Positions 15,934 to 24,616 of a stretch of DNA of 33,181 bases are shown piece after piece. How positions within the stretch are numbered: the stretch's first letter is position 1; every line of letters starts with the position of its first letter. The position numbers and the translations under genes are program-made. Source of the DNA: an uncultured Paraprevotella sp. (GTDB lineage: Bacteria > Bacteroidota > Bacteroidia > Bacteroidales > Bacteroidaceae); the NCBI GenBank assembly GCA_900548345.1, contig URKA01000037.1, positions 1 to 33,181 on the forward strand, written 5' to 3'. Under the pieces are notes generated by a model. The model had not been told where the DNA came from. It was given only the letters and a program-made list of their open reading frames with translations, and ran no database searches.

Positions 15934-15941
15934 AATAGACT

Positions 15942-18260
15942 TTATTTGTAACTGCCTTTTATTCCATAATCCGCATCTTGATTATTAAGAGATTTGTTTC
16001 CAGAACTATGAGTTTTTCCAAAACTAAAATTCCACGTAAGAGTAGCAACGATGGTTTGTGAAGCACTACTGAAACTTTCCCGTCTGAAAGGTGCTTGATT
16101 ATTTTTATTCTCTATCACAGTACGTGAAACATTCTTGAATGGATTGAACGCTCCTATACCAAAAGAGAAGTTATCGGTATTGTATTGAATGGCTAAATAA
16201 TGATAATTACCACTCTTAATAACGGTTTCACCATACAGCTTCTCATCAAATGGCTGTATCTGAACGATAAACATCCATTTCTTATACATTGCCAAGACAT
16301 TCGCACTATAATAGAAATTAGAGTATTCATGAGAATAATTGTTCCCTTGACTGTTGAAATGATTGTACCCACCTGTAAGCGAAAATTGCAGTATGTTTTT
16401 TATCATTCCCACCTTTAGGTTCATTTCTGCATTATACTTGTTCCAACTCTTCATATTTTCGGGTATTATCAGGAAAATATTACCTTGTTCTTTGACTGAT
16501 TCCATGATGGGATTATGCTTGTAATGATGTCGTAGGTTAGCATTGAATGTAAACAAGCCTTTTTTGTGTTCGTAAAAAAGGTTATTGTTCAGATTGCTGT
16601 AAGGCTTTAATAACAAGTTTCCTCTTTCGGCAAGATAAGGGTCGAGCCTTATTTCCGTGTCAGTCAACTCAACTAAAGTCGGGTTGGTTTGGCTCATCTC
16701 CACATCGTAACGAATAAAAGAATTTTCATTTAATCTATATCCCAACATGGCTTTAGGCAAGAAGTTATAATAACTCTTATTAATTGAGATATTAGAAAAA
16801 TGTACCCGATTAGCCTTTAACCCAAGAGAACAGCTGAATTTATCTTTACTGTGATTCCATTCTGAAAAAACGGAAGTTTCCATTTGATTCAAATCGGACT
16901 TAAAAACTCCATTTTGCTGAACTTCTTGTTTCGTAAACGATTGAATATGCTTTGCTCCAAATTTCAAACTGCCATAAGTAAAGCCCTTCTCGTAAATACC
17001 TTCTGCTATCAATGAATATTTATCAGATGACAAACCGAACTGCTCTTTGAAAAGAGTATTGGCATTGTCGTATTCTATATAATTACGACCTGTTTCTACT
17101 TTGGCATAACTCCCAACAATGTTGGCATAGACTTTTTGCTGATTCTTCAAACCACGCTCATAGTATAGGTCTATTGAAGGGGTATTTATTTTCTGACTAA
17201 CGCCATCAAATATCTGCCCTATCTTTATGCCATTTTCTATCAAATTACTTTTGAAATCATTATGCGGATGATTTGTCAAAGCATACTTCAACTTTGCATT
17301 GAAGAATACCGAATCACTTTGTTGATAGTTATATCCGAAAGTAACATCATGCATCTGATATGAATAATCTCCACCATCTCCGATTTCATCTCTCTGTATC
17401 GGAGTTGAGTTTTCAAACTGATAGCTTCCGGTACGTGTCCGATTATTGCTATTGAATTTCTGAAAAGCGGTTGTGTAATTTAATGTATATTCCGACTTCC
17501 CTTTGTTAAACTTGGCGAAAAGCACATCGCCGCCCGCAAGAATATTCAAAGAGTTCATCAAGTCCACTCCGATAACACCACCCTTATCGTCCCTTATAAC
17601 AATAAAATTAACGATTTTAGATGCTGCTCCATATCTTATTCCTGCGTAATCCAAATATTCAACCCGCCTAATTTGACATGGTTGCAAAGTCTGAATCTCT
17701 TCTGAAGTAACATTTACTCCATTGATTTGCAACATGACTTTCCCGCCATCGAAGGATGAAATCGTATTCGTCATTGGGTTAATGTTCAATCCTGGAAGCA
17801 TCATAGTATTCAATAGTTGCATTCCGTTTGCCGAATGGTTAAGTTGTAGTTTTGTCGGAAAAACTATTCGCTGATTTATTTTATTGATTGTGGATGAAGC
17901 TGAAATAACAATCTCACCAAGCGACAATACACTTTCATTTAATAACACGTCTATTTCTGCCGATTCTGAAAGGTTTTGTAACAAGATTTTTTTAGCTTCA
18001 AAGCCCATACAAGATACCGACAATACGTAATCATCGGAAGTGAGGTTTGTAAATACAAATCTTCCAATTGAATCAGTTGTCGTTCCGTTTAGGAATACGG
18101 AATCCTGCTTGAATAGAACAACACTGGCGTATTCAACAGATTCTTTTGTGTTTTGATTAAGTACTCTTCCTGAAATGCTATTCGATTGTCCCGAAGCATT
18201 CAAACTTAGAAATAGGAAAAATACAGTAAGATATAATAAATGCTTTTTATTTAAGTCCAT
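15942..18260 (-). CDS. Outer-membrane beta-barrel, TonB-dependent-receptor-like protein
   Basis: A 772-aa protein from the ATG at 18260 (MDLNKKHLLYLTVFFLFLSL...ASGQ signal peptide). An upstream ATG at 18290 would put 10 residues in front of the signal peptide. After cleavage comes a carboxypeptidase-regulatory-like Ig fold (ISGRVLNQNTKESVEYASVV, DSIGRFVFTNL), then a plug-like domain (GEIVISAS, GGKVMLQINGVNV, IRRVEYLDYAG). The remainder is a long series of amphipathic strands typical of the Bacteroidetes outer-membrane beta-barrel family and ends in LTWNFSFGKTHSSGNKSLN. No TonB box is certain and no SusD partner is present. It probably imports or binds an unknown ligand. It shares an operon with the RteC-like gene and is preceded by a leader with hairpins. 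Confidence 0.85.
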   Translation of the reverse strand: MDLNKKHLLYLTVFFLFLSLNASGQSNSISGRVLNQNTKESVEYASVVLFKQDSVFLNGTTTDSIGRFVFTNLTSDDYVLSVSCMGFEAKKILLQNLSESAEIDVLLNESVLSLGEIVISASSTINKINQRIVFPTKLQLNHSANGMQLLNTMMLPGLNINPMTNTISSFDGGKVMLQINGVNVTSEEIQTLQPCQIRRVEYLDYAGIRYGAASKIVNFIVIRDDKGGVIGVDLMNSLNILAGGDVLFAKFNKGKSEYTLNYTTAFQKFNSNNRTRTGSYQFENSTPIQRDEIGDGGDYSYQMHDVTFGYNYQQSDSVFFNAKLKYALTNHPHNDFKSNLIENGIKIGQIFDGVSQKINTPSIDLYYERGLKNQQKVYANIVGSYAKVETGRNYIEYDNANTLFKEQFGLSSDKYSLIAEGIYEKGFTYGSLKFGAKHIQSFTKQEVQQNGVFKSDLNQMETSVFSEWNHSKDKFSCSLGLKANRVHFSNISINKSYYNFLPKAMLGYRLNENSFIRYDVEMSQTNPTLVELTDTEIRLDPYLAERGNLLLKPYSNLNNNLFYEHKKGLFTFNANLRHHYKHNPIMESVKEQGNIFLIIPENMKSWNKYNAEMNLKVGMIKNILQFSLTGGYNHFNSQGNNYSHEYSNFYYSANVLAMYKKWMFIVQIQPFDEKLYGETVIKSGNYHYLAIQYNTDNFSFGIGAFNPFKNVSRTVIENKNNQAPFRRESFSSASQTIVATLTWNFSFGKTHSSGNKSLNNQDADYGIKGSYK

Positions 18261-18342
18261 ACTTGTTTTCTTATAAATGAATATAGACACAGATATAGCA
18301 TCTGCATCAAAATCCTGATTAATAAATAATAATAGAAAATCC

Positions 18343-18363
18343 GCCCTCAGAAGATTTGAGGGC
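18343..18363 (-). terminator. Attenuator-like hairpin in the leader of the receptor gene
   Basis: GCCCTCA and TGAGGGC pair perfectly around a 7-base loop. On the minus strand the stem is followed by GGATTTTC and an AT-rich tract, as in an intrinsic terminator, but it lies about 80 bases before the receptor start codon, inside its transcribed leader. Confidence 0.6.
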
Positions 18364-18373
18364 TATAAGAAAA

Positions 18374-18392
18374 CTGAGAAAACCTTTCTCAG
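18374..18392 (-). promoter_or_regulatory. Second hairpin of the receptor leader
   Basis: CTGAGAAA-ACC-TTTCTCAG forms a perfect 8-bp stem with a 3-base loop. It begins 6 bases after the stop codon of the 16-aa leader frame, so a ribosome finishing that frame would sit next to or over the hairpin. Confidence 0.6.
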
Positions 18393-18398
18393 TATAGA

Positions 18399-18449
18399 CT
18401 ATGCACGGATTCTAAAGGTACGTGCTAATGTACAGCGTATGCTTGACAT
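18399..18449 (-). CDS. Candidate 16-aa leader peptide (MSSIRCTLARTFRIRA)
   Basis: A complete 17-codon frame lies between the -7 element at 18481-18474 and two leader hairpins. It contains four Arg codons in 16 residues (positions 5, 10, 13 and 15). The arrangement of promoter, short frame, hairpins and T-rich tract before the main gene is like leader-peptide attenuation regions known for several Bacteroides genes. Translation is not proven. Confidence 0.5.
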   Translation of the reverse strand: MSSIRCTLARTFRIRA

Positions 18450-18473
18450 GATTTGTTTATACTAAATTTTATG

Positions 18474-18481
18474 CAAAGATA
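18474..18481 (-). promoter_or_regulatory. -7 element of the receptor operon
   Basis: On the minus strand TATCTTTG matches the TAnnTTTG consensus. No good TTTG is seen 19-21 bases upstream, so the promoter may be weak or activator-dependent. It would give a leader of about 205 bases before 18260. Confidence 0.55.
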
Positions 18482-18586
18482 GGCTTTTTTCTGAAAAGTA
18501 ATATCTTTGTATTGAGTTTTTTTGAAACAATGGAAAAAGAAAGCAGACCGAAGTCTTTCGTTCGTCTCTAAATCGTTACCCATTGT

Positions 18587-18934
18587 TTATTCTCCTTTCT
18601 TAAAGCCCTGATATTCAGCGGGCAAAAATCCAATTTTGTACTTCACGTTTACGCCATACTTGACTAACAAAAGTTTTTCCTGTTGTGACGGTGTCAACTC
18701 GTAGATTCTGGCATCACTTACAAGTTTTAAGTGTGAGTTCTCCACAGCATCAAAAAGCTGAATCTCGTACTCCATCAACTCTGCCGGAATATGATAGGTG
18801 TCGTTATTGATTATAGATGCATACTCATATCGTGACAGGTTGACATTCGTTGAAACTGTAGACTTCGATGTAGTGCAAGCCGTAAACAATATTAAGGCAG
18901 CAAGTATTGAAAGAAATTTGAATCGATGGTTCAT
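18587..18934 (-). CDS. Small putative lipoprotein, unknown function
   Basis: A 115-aa protein with a lipoprotein signal (MNHRFKFLSILAALILFTAC, lipobox LFTAC, lipidated Cys20). The mature part is about 95 residues with no known domain: NLSRYEYASIINNDTYHIPA, LMEYEIQLFDAVENSHLKLV, then SPSQ-like LTPSQQEKLLLVKYGVNV. It is the last of three closely spaced minus-strand genes (14 bp after the 125-aa gene) and is probably co-transcribed with them. Confidence 0.7.
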   Translation of the reverse strand: MNHRFKFLSILAALILFTACTTSKSTVSTNVNLSRYEYASIINNDTYHIPAELMEYEIQLFDAVENSHLKLVSDARIYELTPSQQEKLLLVKYGVNVKYKIGFLPAEYQGFKKGE

Positions 18935-18948
18935 GATTCTGCATCGGA

Positions 18949-19326
18949 TTATTCGAAGTCCAACAATACACGTGTATACACGCTCTCATAGCGGATCAAA
19001 AGTCTGACATCCGGCTGATGGCTGGTTAAATACGGATAAGTTATCACTATCTGATTTTCTTTTATCTCGAATTCGAGTTCATCAGTTAGGTTATTATATC
19101 CATCTGTGAAATAGGCATCTACATTCTTGTCAATATGGCAGCCTTTGGAGAACGTGAATGTCGCTCTTTCCTTGCCGTACCCGTCATTTTGATGGGTCCC
19201 GGAGAAATGGCTGTCCCATTCGGGAAGCTGTTTGACTTCGGGGAAACACTCAGTATAGCTGATTTTTGCTCCGGCTATATCTTTGTCCTTATCGTAAATC
19301 CATGAATCAACATACAAACTCCACAT
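18949..19326 (-). CDS. 125-aa protein, unknown function
   Basis: A 125-aa soluble protein beginning 6 bp after the stop of the 97-aa gene. It is rich in aromatic and acidic residues (WSLYVDSWIYDKDKD, ATFTFSKGCHIDKNVDAYFT) and looks beta-rich. There is no signal peptide and I recognise no family. Small acidic, aromatic-rich proteins in such clusters are sometimes immunity proteins, but no toxin gene is visible here, so this is only a suggestion. Confidence 0.6.
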   Translation of the reverse strand: MWSLYVDSWIYDKDKDIAGAKISYTECFPEVKQLPEWDSHFSGTHQNDGYGKERATFTFSKGCHIDKNVDAYFTDGYNNLTDELEFEIKENQIVITYPYLTSHQPDVRLLIRYESVYTRVLLDFE

Positions 19327-19332
19327 GAAACG

Positions 19333-19626
19333 CTATTCATGCTCATAAGCATAGAATGTGTCAAAAACACAGCCACTATTCATATTTGCAGAATTATACA
19401 AATCCATAAAGTGTTTCGTTTCAGTTTCATTGTGCCATTTTGTGCTTTTATCGTATTGGATTAAGAACTCAAGAACGGATATTGACAACTTCATATCCAG
19501 AAATTCTTTTGTAATTCTCTCATATGCATCTGTTTTAGAATTAGCCTTGACAAAGACATATACAAATCCACCTTTTACGGGATTCTCCTTATACTTGTAT
19601 TCTATACTTGCCCAAAATACCTTCAT
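19333..19626 (-). CDS. 97-aa protein, unknown function
   Basis: A 97-aa soluble protein (MKVFWASIEYKYKENPVKGG...), first of the three-gene cluster ending at 18587. It looks like a small alpha/beta fold: an N-terminal strand WASIEYKYK, a strand FVYVFVKANS, a helix KTDAYERITKEFLDMK, and an aromatic C-terminus DTFYAYEHE. I recognise no family. It has the size and composition of immunity-type proteins, which is suggestive only. Confidence 0.6.
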   Translation of the reverse strand: MKVFWASIEYKYKENPVKGGFVYVFVKANSKTDAYERITKEFLDMKLSISVLEFLIQYDKSTKWHNETETKHFMDLYNSANMNSGCVFDTFYAYEHE

Positions 19627-19802
19627 ATACTTTACTGAATTAGATTTTATATTGCTTATCAGTCAGTTTCCAGGACGCACGCCATGCCTTGACAACTCCA
19701 TATAGCGTTAAATCCATTTCATGATGATTTCGAGAACTTCGTTGAGTTTGTTGCGCAATAGGCGTTAGATGTATTCGGCATAACAACAAACCGTAAATGC
19801 AA

Positions 19803-20477
19803 CTACCAGATTATAGTATCATCCCATTCTTGAACATCACTTGAATATGTATAATCATAATTAATGTCCCCACCATATGGACTGCAAAATCGCAATTCAA
19901 AAGCTTTGTCATTCGCATCCAATAGAAACCACATACCCTTATATTCATAAAAATTATCACCAACTGGCTTCAATCCCAAGTCCGAAAGTGATTGGCACTG
20001 CATTTTATGGGTTTTATTGTATTCATCTATAAGCCTTACCACTTCATTACCAGCCTGCAATTTTTCATCGTGTAATTTACCCACGCCACTAAATTCAGAA
20101 AGACATATAACCCCGATTACCAATGTTACGGCATAGACCGCCCCTTCATATTTTACAATTTGCTTTTTTATCTTCTTGGCATAGCATTTGACAAATAATA
20201 AAGGTAACTGGGATATAGCAAGAAAAACCATTACACAAGCTACCGCAGCAAAGACACGATATAGCAAATAATTCTTCCAAGGGTGCAGATTGATGTTAAG
20301 AGCGGTAGCATCCGCATTTCCTCCCAGCCAGAAAAAGAGAGCTACAAATAAAAAGATTATCATAATCCCAAAAATCGCTCCTTTATATAGCCACAGACCA
20401 TATTTTGGACATTTCACCATTAGCCCAAAAGAAAGAATTACTGCAAAAGCTAATATTAGCATTATCAATGTTACCAT
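19803..20477 (-). CDS. Polytopic membrane protein with C-terminal soluble domain
   Basis: A 224-aa protein with four hydrophobic segments at about residues 2-20, 31-52, 71-95 and 110-128, followed by a soluble domain (EVVRLIDEYNKTHKMQCQSL, SDLGLKP, NFYEYKGMWFLLDANDKAFE, CSPYGGDINYDY). The C-terminal domain resembles the short pilin-like or substrate-sensing ends seen in hypothetical Bacteroidetes membrane proteins; I cannot name it. A -7 element TAACTTTG lies only 4 bases before the ATG, so either the message is leaderless or translation begins at an internal ATG. Confidence 0.65.
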   Translation of the reverse strand: MVTLIMLILAFAVILSFGLMVKCPKYGLWLYKGAIFGIMIIFLFVALFFWLGGNADATALNINLHPWKNYLLYRVFAAVACVMVFLAISQLPLLFVKCYAKKIKKQIVKYEGAVYAVTLVIGVICLSEFSGVGKLHDEKLQAGNEVVRLIDEYNKTHKMQCQSLSDLGLKPVGDNFYEYKGMWFLLDANDKAFELRFCSPYGGDINYDYTYSSDVQEWDDTIIW

Positions 20478-20481
20478 ATCG

Positions 20482-20489
20482 CAAAGTTA
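20482..20489 (-). promoter_or_regulatory. -7 element before the 224-aa membrane protein gene
   Basis: On the minus strand TAACTTTG matches TAnnTTTG. No TTTG is visible at the -33 position. The ten bases GTAACTTTGC also fit GTANNTTTGC, the core of CTnDOT attachment sites, but a promoter is the simpler reading. Confidence 0.5.
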
Positions 20490-20701
20490 CATATTTTCGC
20501 TGACATACAGCTTATTTCCTTGAATTTTCGTGTCTCTTTGCTTTCTGCTCTAAATTATAAAAATATCTATTAACTGTTAAGATTTAGTTAAATCTTTCAT
20601 TCAAAACACTCGCCTTTTCCAATCCATCCACTCCCTAAAAGCAACTTTTTCACTCCCTCTTTTCCTTAATTGATAGTTGTACCGTTATTTTCTTACACGG
20701 C

Positions 20702-20733
20702 TGATTTTCAGCGACAAAAGTCATTGAAAATCA
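20702..20733. repeat. 9-bp perfect inverted repeat next to the traG break point
   Basis: TGATTTTCA (20702-20710) and TGAAAATCA (20725-20733) are perfect inverted copies 14 bases apart. Homology to traG begins only a few bases later, at about 20735, so the repeat may mark the end of the inserted or replacing DNA. Confidence 0.6.
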
Positions 20734-20734
20734 A

Positions 20735-22094
20735 TTCCACATGTAACAGCGTGGTGCGCCAACTTCACGAGCAAGGGACTGATGTGGTCATGGTAGATAC
20801 CGGTAACTCATACGAGGGATTGTGTGAATACGTGGGAGGCAAATACATCTCCTACACGGAGGAACGCCCCATTACCATGAATCCGTTCCGCATCAACCGA
20901 CAGGAGCTGAACGTGGAGAAGACCGGATTCCTGAAAAACCTTGTCCTGCTGATCTGGAAAGGAAGCCAAGGGACTGTCACCAAGACAGAAGACAGACTGA
21001 TAGAACAGGTCATCACAGAGTATTACGACACCTACTTCAACAAGTTCAACGGCTTTGCACCGCCCCAAAGGGAGGATTTGCGCAAAAGTCTCCTGATTGA
21101 CGAGCGCAACAAAGGCGGCAACCGTTCCGAAAACGAAGCGGAACTGAACGCACGGATAGAAAAGGTTATCGACGAGATAGAGCGAAGAAGAAAGGAACTG
21201 AAAGTGGAAACATTGTCATTCAACACATTCTATGAGTTCTCCGTACAACGCATTCCCGACATCTGCAACGAGAACAGCATTTTGGGGATAGACTTCTCTA
21301 CCTACCGCTATATGATGAAAGACTTCTACCGGGGCGGCAATCACGAAAAGACCCTGAACGAGAATATGGACAGTTCGCTGTTTGACGAGACCTTCATCGT
21401 CTTCGAAATCGATTCCATAAAAGATGACCCGCTCCTGTTCCCCTTGGTGACGCTCATCATCATGGACGTGTTCCTGCAGAAGATGCGCATCAAGAAGAAC
21501 CGCAAGGTCTTGGTCATCGAAGAAGCCTGGAAAGCCATCGCTTCCCCACTTATGGCGGAGTACATCAAGTTTATGTATAAGACCGCCCGAAAGTTCTGGG
21601 CAAGCGTGGGTGTGGTGACACAGGAAATCCAGGACATCATCGGCTCTGAAATCGTAAAGGAAGCCATCATCAACAACTCCGATGTGGTAATGCTGCTTGA
21701 CCAAAGCAAATTCCGTGAACGCTTCGACACCATCAAGGCGATACTCGGACTGACCGATGTGGACTGCAAAAAAATATTCACCATCAACCGATTGGAGAAT
21801 AAAGAGGGACGTTCATTCTTCCGTGAGGTCTTCATCCGCCGTGGCACGACCAGCGGAGTCTATGGTGTGGAAGAACCGCATGAATGCTATATGACCTACA
21901 CCACGGAACGAGCGGAGAAAGAAGCGTTGAAACTCTACAAGACAGAGCTGCAATGCAGCCACAAGGAAGCTATCGAGCGGTATTGTGCCGACTGGGAGGC
22001 TTCCGGGATAAGCAAATCCCTGCCGTTCGCCCAAAAAGTGAACGCTGCCGGAAAAGTATTGAATCTTCATCAACCAAAGACAAAACAACAATGA
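20735..22094 (+). pseudogene. traG: TraG-family (VirB4-like) conjugation ATPase, N-terminal half lost
   Basis: About 450 residues match the C-terminal half of the Bacteroidetes TraG ATPase, which powers type IV secretion and is normally over 800 aa. Recognisable blocks are NSVVRQLHEQGTDVVMVDTG, SYTEERPITMNPF, the Walker B motif RKVLVIEEAW, and the VTQEIQDIIGSEIVKEAIIN segment. Everything before the residues following Walker A is missing. Just upstream TTCCACATG would encode the usual FHM after GKS, but one extra T then shifts the frame. The longest frame (from 20670) starts with unrelated residues. Without Walker A it cannot hydrolyse ATP in the usual way. The stop overlaps the next start (ATGA), so the fragment still heads the remaining operon. 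Confidence 0.85.
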
Positions 22095-24616
22095 AACGAT
22101 TCGCTCTCATAATAATGACAATAGCCACGATTTTCGCCCAACAAGTTCATGCCCAGTATTACAGCGTGAACTTCGATGCGAAAACCGTGGCCGCCATGGT
22201 TGCAGCCTACGGTACGGGAACTGTTGCCGAGGCATATTATGACGAGCAGGTACAAGCCATCCTGAAACATTATAAGGCTACGGAAGTGGCAACAGCCGGT
22301 ATATTCGCAAGTAAATTCCTGGAGCGCAAAGCACTCACTGATTTGGGCATCTGGAGCAGCGCCACGGAAAATTATTACTATCGGAGAATCTATCATTTAG
22401 TGGCACACAAGATTATCCCCAAGACATGGATTGTCGCCAAGCTGATGCTCCGTTCTCCTCAGACCGCCCTTCATTGGGGCAGCTATCTGATGAAGGTGTG
22501 TGATGATACCAAAGCCCTCTGTATGCAGTTCGAGAGCATTGTCACCAACAGCACCTTGTCATTTTCGGACATCGCCTTTTTGGAGTTCAACGAAGAGATA
22601 GCCGCTATCTTGAAACTCTCGGAAATCGGCAATGTGGATTGGGAACGCCTCTTTGACGACCTATCCAAAGTTCCGGGCAATTTCACGAAAGAGAACCTGA
22701 AAGCCGATTTGGATAAACTCTATCAAATGGGAGCCGGCCTTGCCACTTCGGGTATCACCAACATCGGTAACGCCCTTTTGCAGCAAAACTCTTTCCATGA
22801 GCTGATGAACGGCAAGGTCAGCAAGGTCATTGACATCTATGAGCATTACAGCGGTCTCTTCGAGCAGTTGGAAAACAATGCAGGACAGACCATACTCGGT
22901 ATCGTGGGCGGTCCGGACAATGTGGCAGGATTGTTCAAGTTCAGTGATTACAACCTCACTTCGTGGATTACCGATTATCTGGACGAAACAGCTGGGAATT
23001 ACTACACCCAGCGATGGTACATCGCAAGGCGTGACCGTGGCAGTGTCTCCCTCTGCGGCTATTATCCCCCGACAGATAACAAGAGCATCCTTGAAGGTGG
23101 TGAATGGACCCGCTTCAAGACAAGCGATCCGAACTTCTATCCCAACGCATCGCAAAAGGAGCAGGCCCTTTCCAATTCGGAACGCTATGCCGGATGGTCA
23201 AGGAACAGGGTGCAGCAGCTTAACAATGCCAATGACGGCTTCAGTTACACCATCAATTATTACCAGTCCAGCTATATCATCAGTCGCGGTGGCAAGCAGA
23301 CCAAGAAAGCATACGCCTACGAAATCCACGTCACGAAAAGTTGGGACAACGAGGAAGTCGTTTACGAAGATCTATTTGACTCCTACTCCATGGACTTGAA
23401 TACTTTCAAGACACAACTAAATGCACTTTTGTCAGAGTTCAACGAGAACGAAGACGGGTATGTCTATTATATCGCGTCCGACAGCCGGAACTATTATCAG
23501 GCAACCAACGAAGAGAAGCTGAAAGGCTGTGAGACGGTAACAATCAGTGTGACCTGTTCGGACGGTGCGACACTTGGGCAGGGAACGACCCAGTACAAGT
23601 GCCGTAAATGCGGTAAGACACTTAACGCCCATTCCAAAGAGTGCGCGATGAAGACCACAGCCGAGAGCGAAGAACTTGACTTGTCGGAACTGGATGCCAT
23701 GCAACGGGAAGCGGACAACAAGGTTTACGCACTCCAGTCCCAAATATCCGCATTGGAAAAGGAGAATGAATCGCTGATCGAGCAGATAGCCAATGCCAGC
23801 GTAGAAGATGCCATCCCTCTCCGTCAGAAATACAATGAGAACAAGGCGGAAATAGAGAGGCTGAAGCCGGAGCTTGCCACCTGGCAGCAGAAACAGGCAG
23901 AAATCGCACAGGCTAAGGAAGAAGCCAAGAGCGAGAACGATGTGGCGACCGATGACTACTACCGCATACCGGCAATCATGCAGGACTGCAAGACGGCTTA
24001 CAACATCACCTGGCAGGACAACGGATCGTGGAACGGCTACACCTTTATCAGAAAAGGGACGATACCCAATATCAACGGTATCATCACGTTCAGGGCAACA
24101 CTGAAAATCGCGCGCAAACCGAAATATTTTCTGGGCATCAAGATACACAGAGCCATCCTGCAAATCTCGTGGGACTTGACCACGGAATATTCCGATACCC
24201 ACGTGGTGGAAGTGATGACACTCGATCCTGGCATGAGCGAAAAGGAGAAGGCGAAGTTAGTCAACGACCGTATAGCCGAGATTGCGAAAGAATATCCGAA
24301 ATGCAAGATAACCACGGAATATGCCCGGACAGCCCCGCAGGAAGACACGAAGACCAACGACATGTACCATCTGCTTTGGTCAAGCGACCGTCTTGAGATT
24401 GCCCGTGAAGTGGACTCCCGGCTTACGAAGATTTATGCCGACCTGGTATCCTTGGAGAAGATGATGCACTACAAACGCAGTATCATCGACGTGCTGAAGG
24501 ATGTGCTTCCCCCAATCAATGACGAAGAGGGGCGCAGGCTGTCCCTTGTGGAAGAATGCCACGACCGATGGATGGAGAACGCAAGAAACAAAAAGATAAA
24601 GGAGGGCAAGCGATGA
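22091..24616 (+). CDS. Large secreted transfer-operon protein with Cys motif and coiled coil
   Basis: An 841-aa protein from the ATG at 22091, which overlaps the traG stop (ATGA) and opens with a signal peptide (MKRFALIIMTIATIFAQQVHAQ). Residues 25-420 are mainly helical with Tyr-rich patches. A possible zinc-binding knot (C504-x2-C507, then H514 and C518 in KCRKCGK...HSKEC) is followed by a long coiled coil at about residues 535-620 (ALQSQISALEKENESLIEQI). A beta-rich domain covers about residues 630-760. The C-terminus ends LVEECHDRWMENARNKK, with the Arg-Trp feature seen in the smaller secreted proteins of this element. The position directly after traG suggests a periplasmic or surface part of the mating apparatus. 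I do not recognise a named family. Confidence 0.8.
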   Translation: MKRFALIIMTIATIFAQQVHAQYYSVNFDAKTVAAMVAAYGTGTVAEAYYDEQVQAILKHYKATEVATAGIFASKFLERKALTDLGIWSSATENYYYRRIYHLVAHKIIPKTWIVAKLMLRSPQTALHWGSYLMKVCDDTKALCMQFESIVTNSTLSFSDIAFLEFNEEIAAILKLSEIGNVDWERLFDDLSKVPGNFTKENLKADLDKLYQMGAGLATSGITNIGNALLQQNSFHELMNGKVSKVIDIYEHYSGLFEQLENNAGQTILGIVGGPDNVAGLFKFSDYNLTSWITDYLDETAGNYYTQRWYIARRDRGSVSLCGYYPPTDNKSILEGGEWTRFKTSDPNFYPNASQKEQALSNSERYAGWSRNRVQQLNNANDGFSYTINYYQSSYIISRGGKQTKKAYAYEIHVTKSWDNEEVVYEDLFDSYSMDLNTFKTQLNALLSEFNENEDGYVYYIASDSRNYYQATNEEKLKGCETVTISVTCSDGATLGQGTTQYKCRKCGKTLNAHSKECAMKTTAESEELDLSELDAMQREADNKVYALQSQISALEKENESLIEQIANASVEDAIPLRQKYNENKAEIERLKPELATWQQKQAEIAQAKEEAKSENDVATDDYYRIPAIMQDCKTAYNITWQDNGSWNGYTFIRKGTIPNINGIITFRATLKIARKPKYFLGIKIHRAILQISWDLTTEYSDTHVVEVMTLDPGMSEKEKAKLVNDRIAEIAKEYPKCKITTEYARTAPQEDTKTNDMYHLLWSSDRLEIAREVDSRLTKIYADLVSLEKMMHYKRSIIDVLKDVLPPINDEEGRRLSLVEECHDRWMENARNKKIKEGKR

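Noticed and set aside
19762..19771. GCGTTAGATG, like the core of an integron attC site, near the inverted pair GTTTGTTG/CAACAAAC (19746-19791)
   Set aside because: No matching opposite core site is found at the expected distance, and the neighbouring genes are not arranged like cassettes; probably coincidence.
19630..19810. Minus-strand frame ending LYGVVKAWRASWKLTDKQYK
   Set aside because: It is about 60 codons with no start codon except a late ATG giving 25 aa; possibly a gene tail, but too weak to annotate.
20481..20490. GTAACTTTGC on the minus strand as a CTnDOT-type attachment core
   Set aside because: The same bases form a normal -7 promoter element in front of a gene, and no integrase or matching second site is visible.
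23432..24202. 256-aa minus-strand frame
   Set aside because: It is antisense to the 841-aa secreted protein gene, which has a coupled start and signal peptide; no support for the reverse frame.
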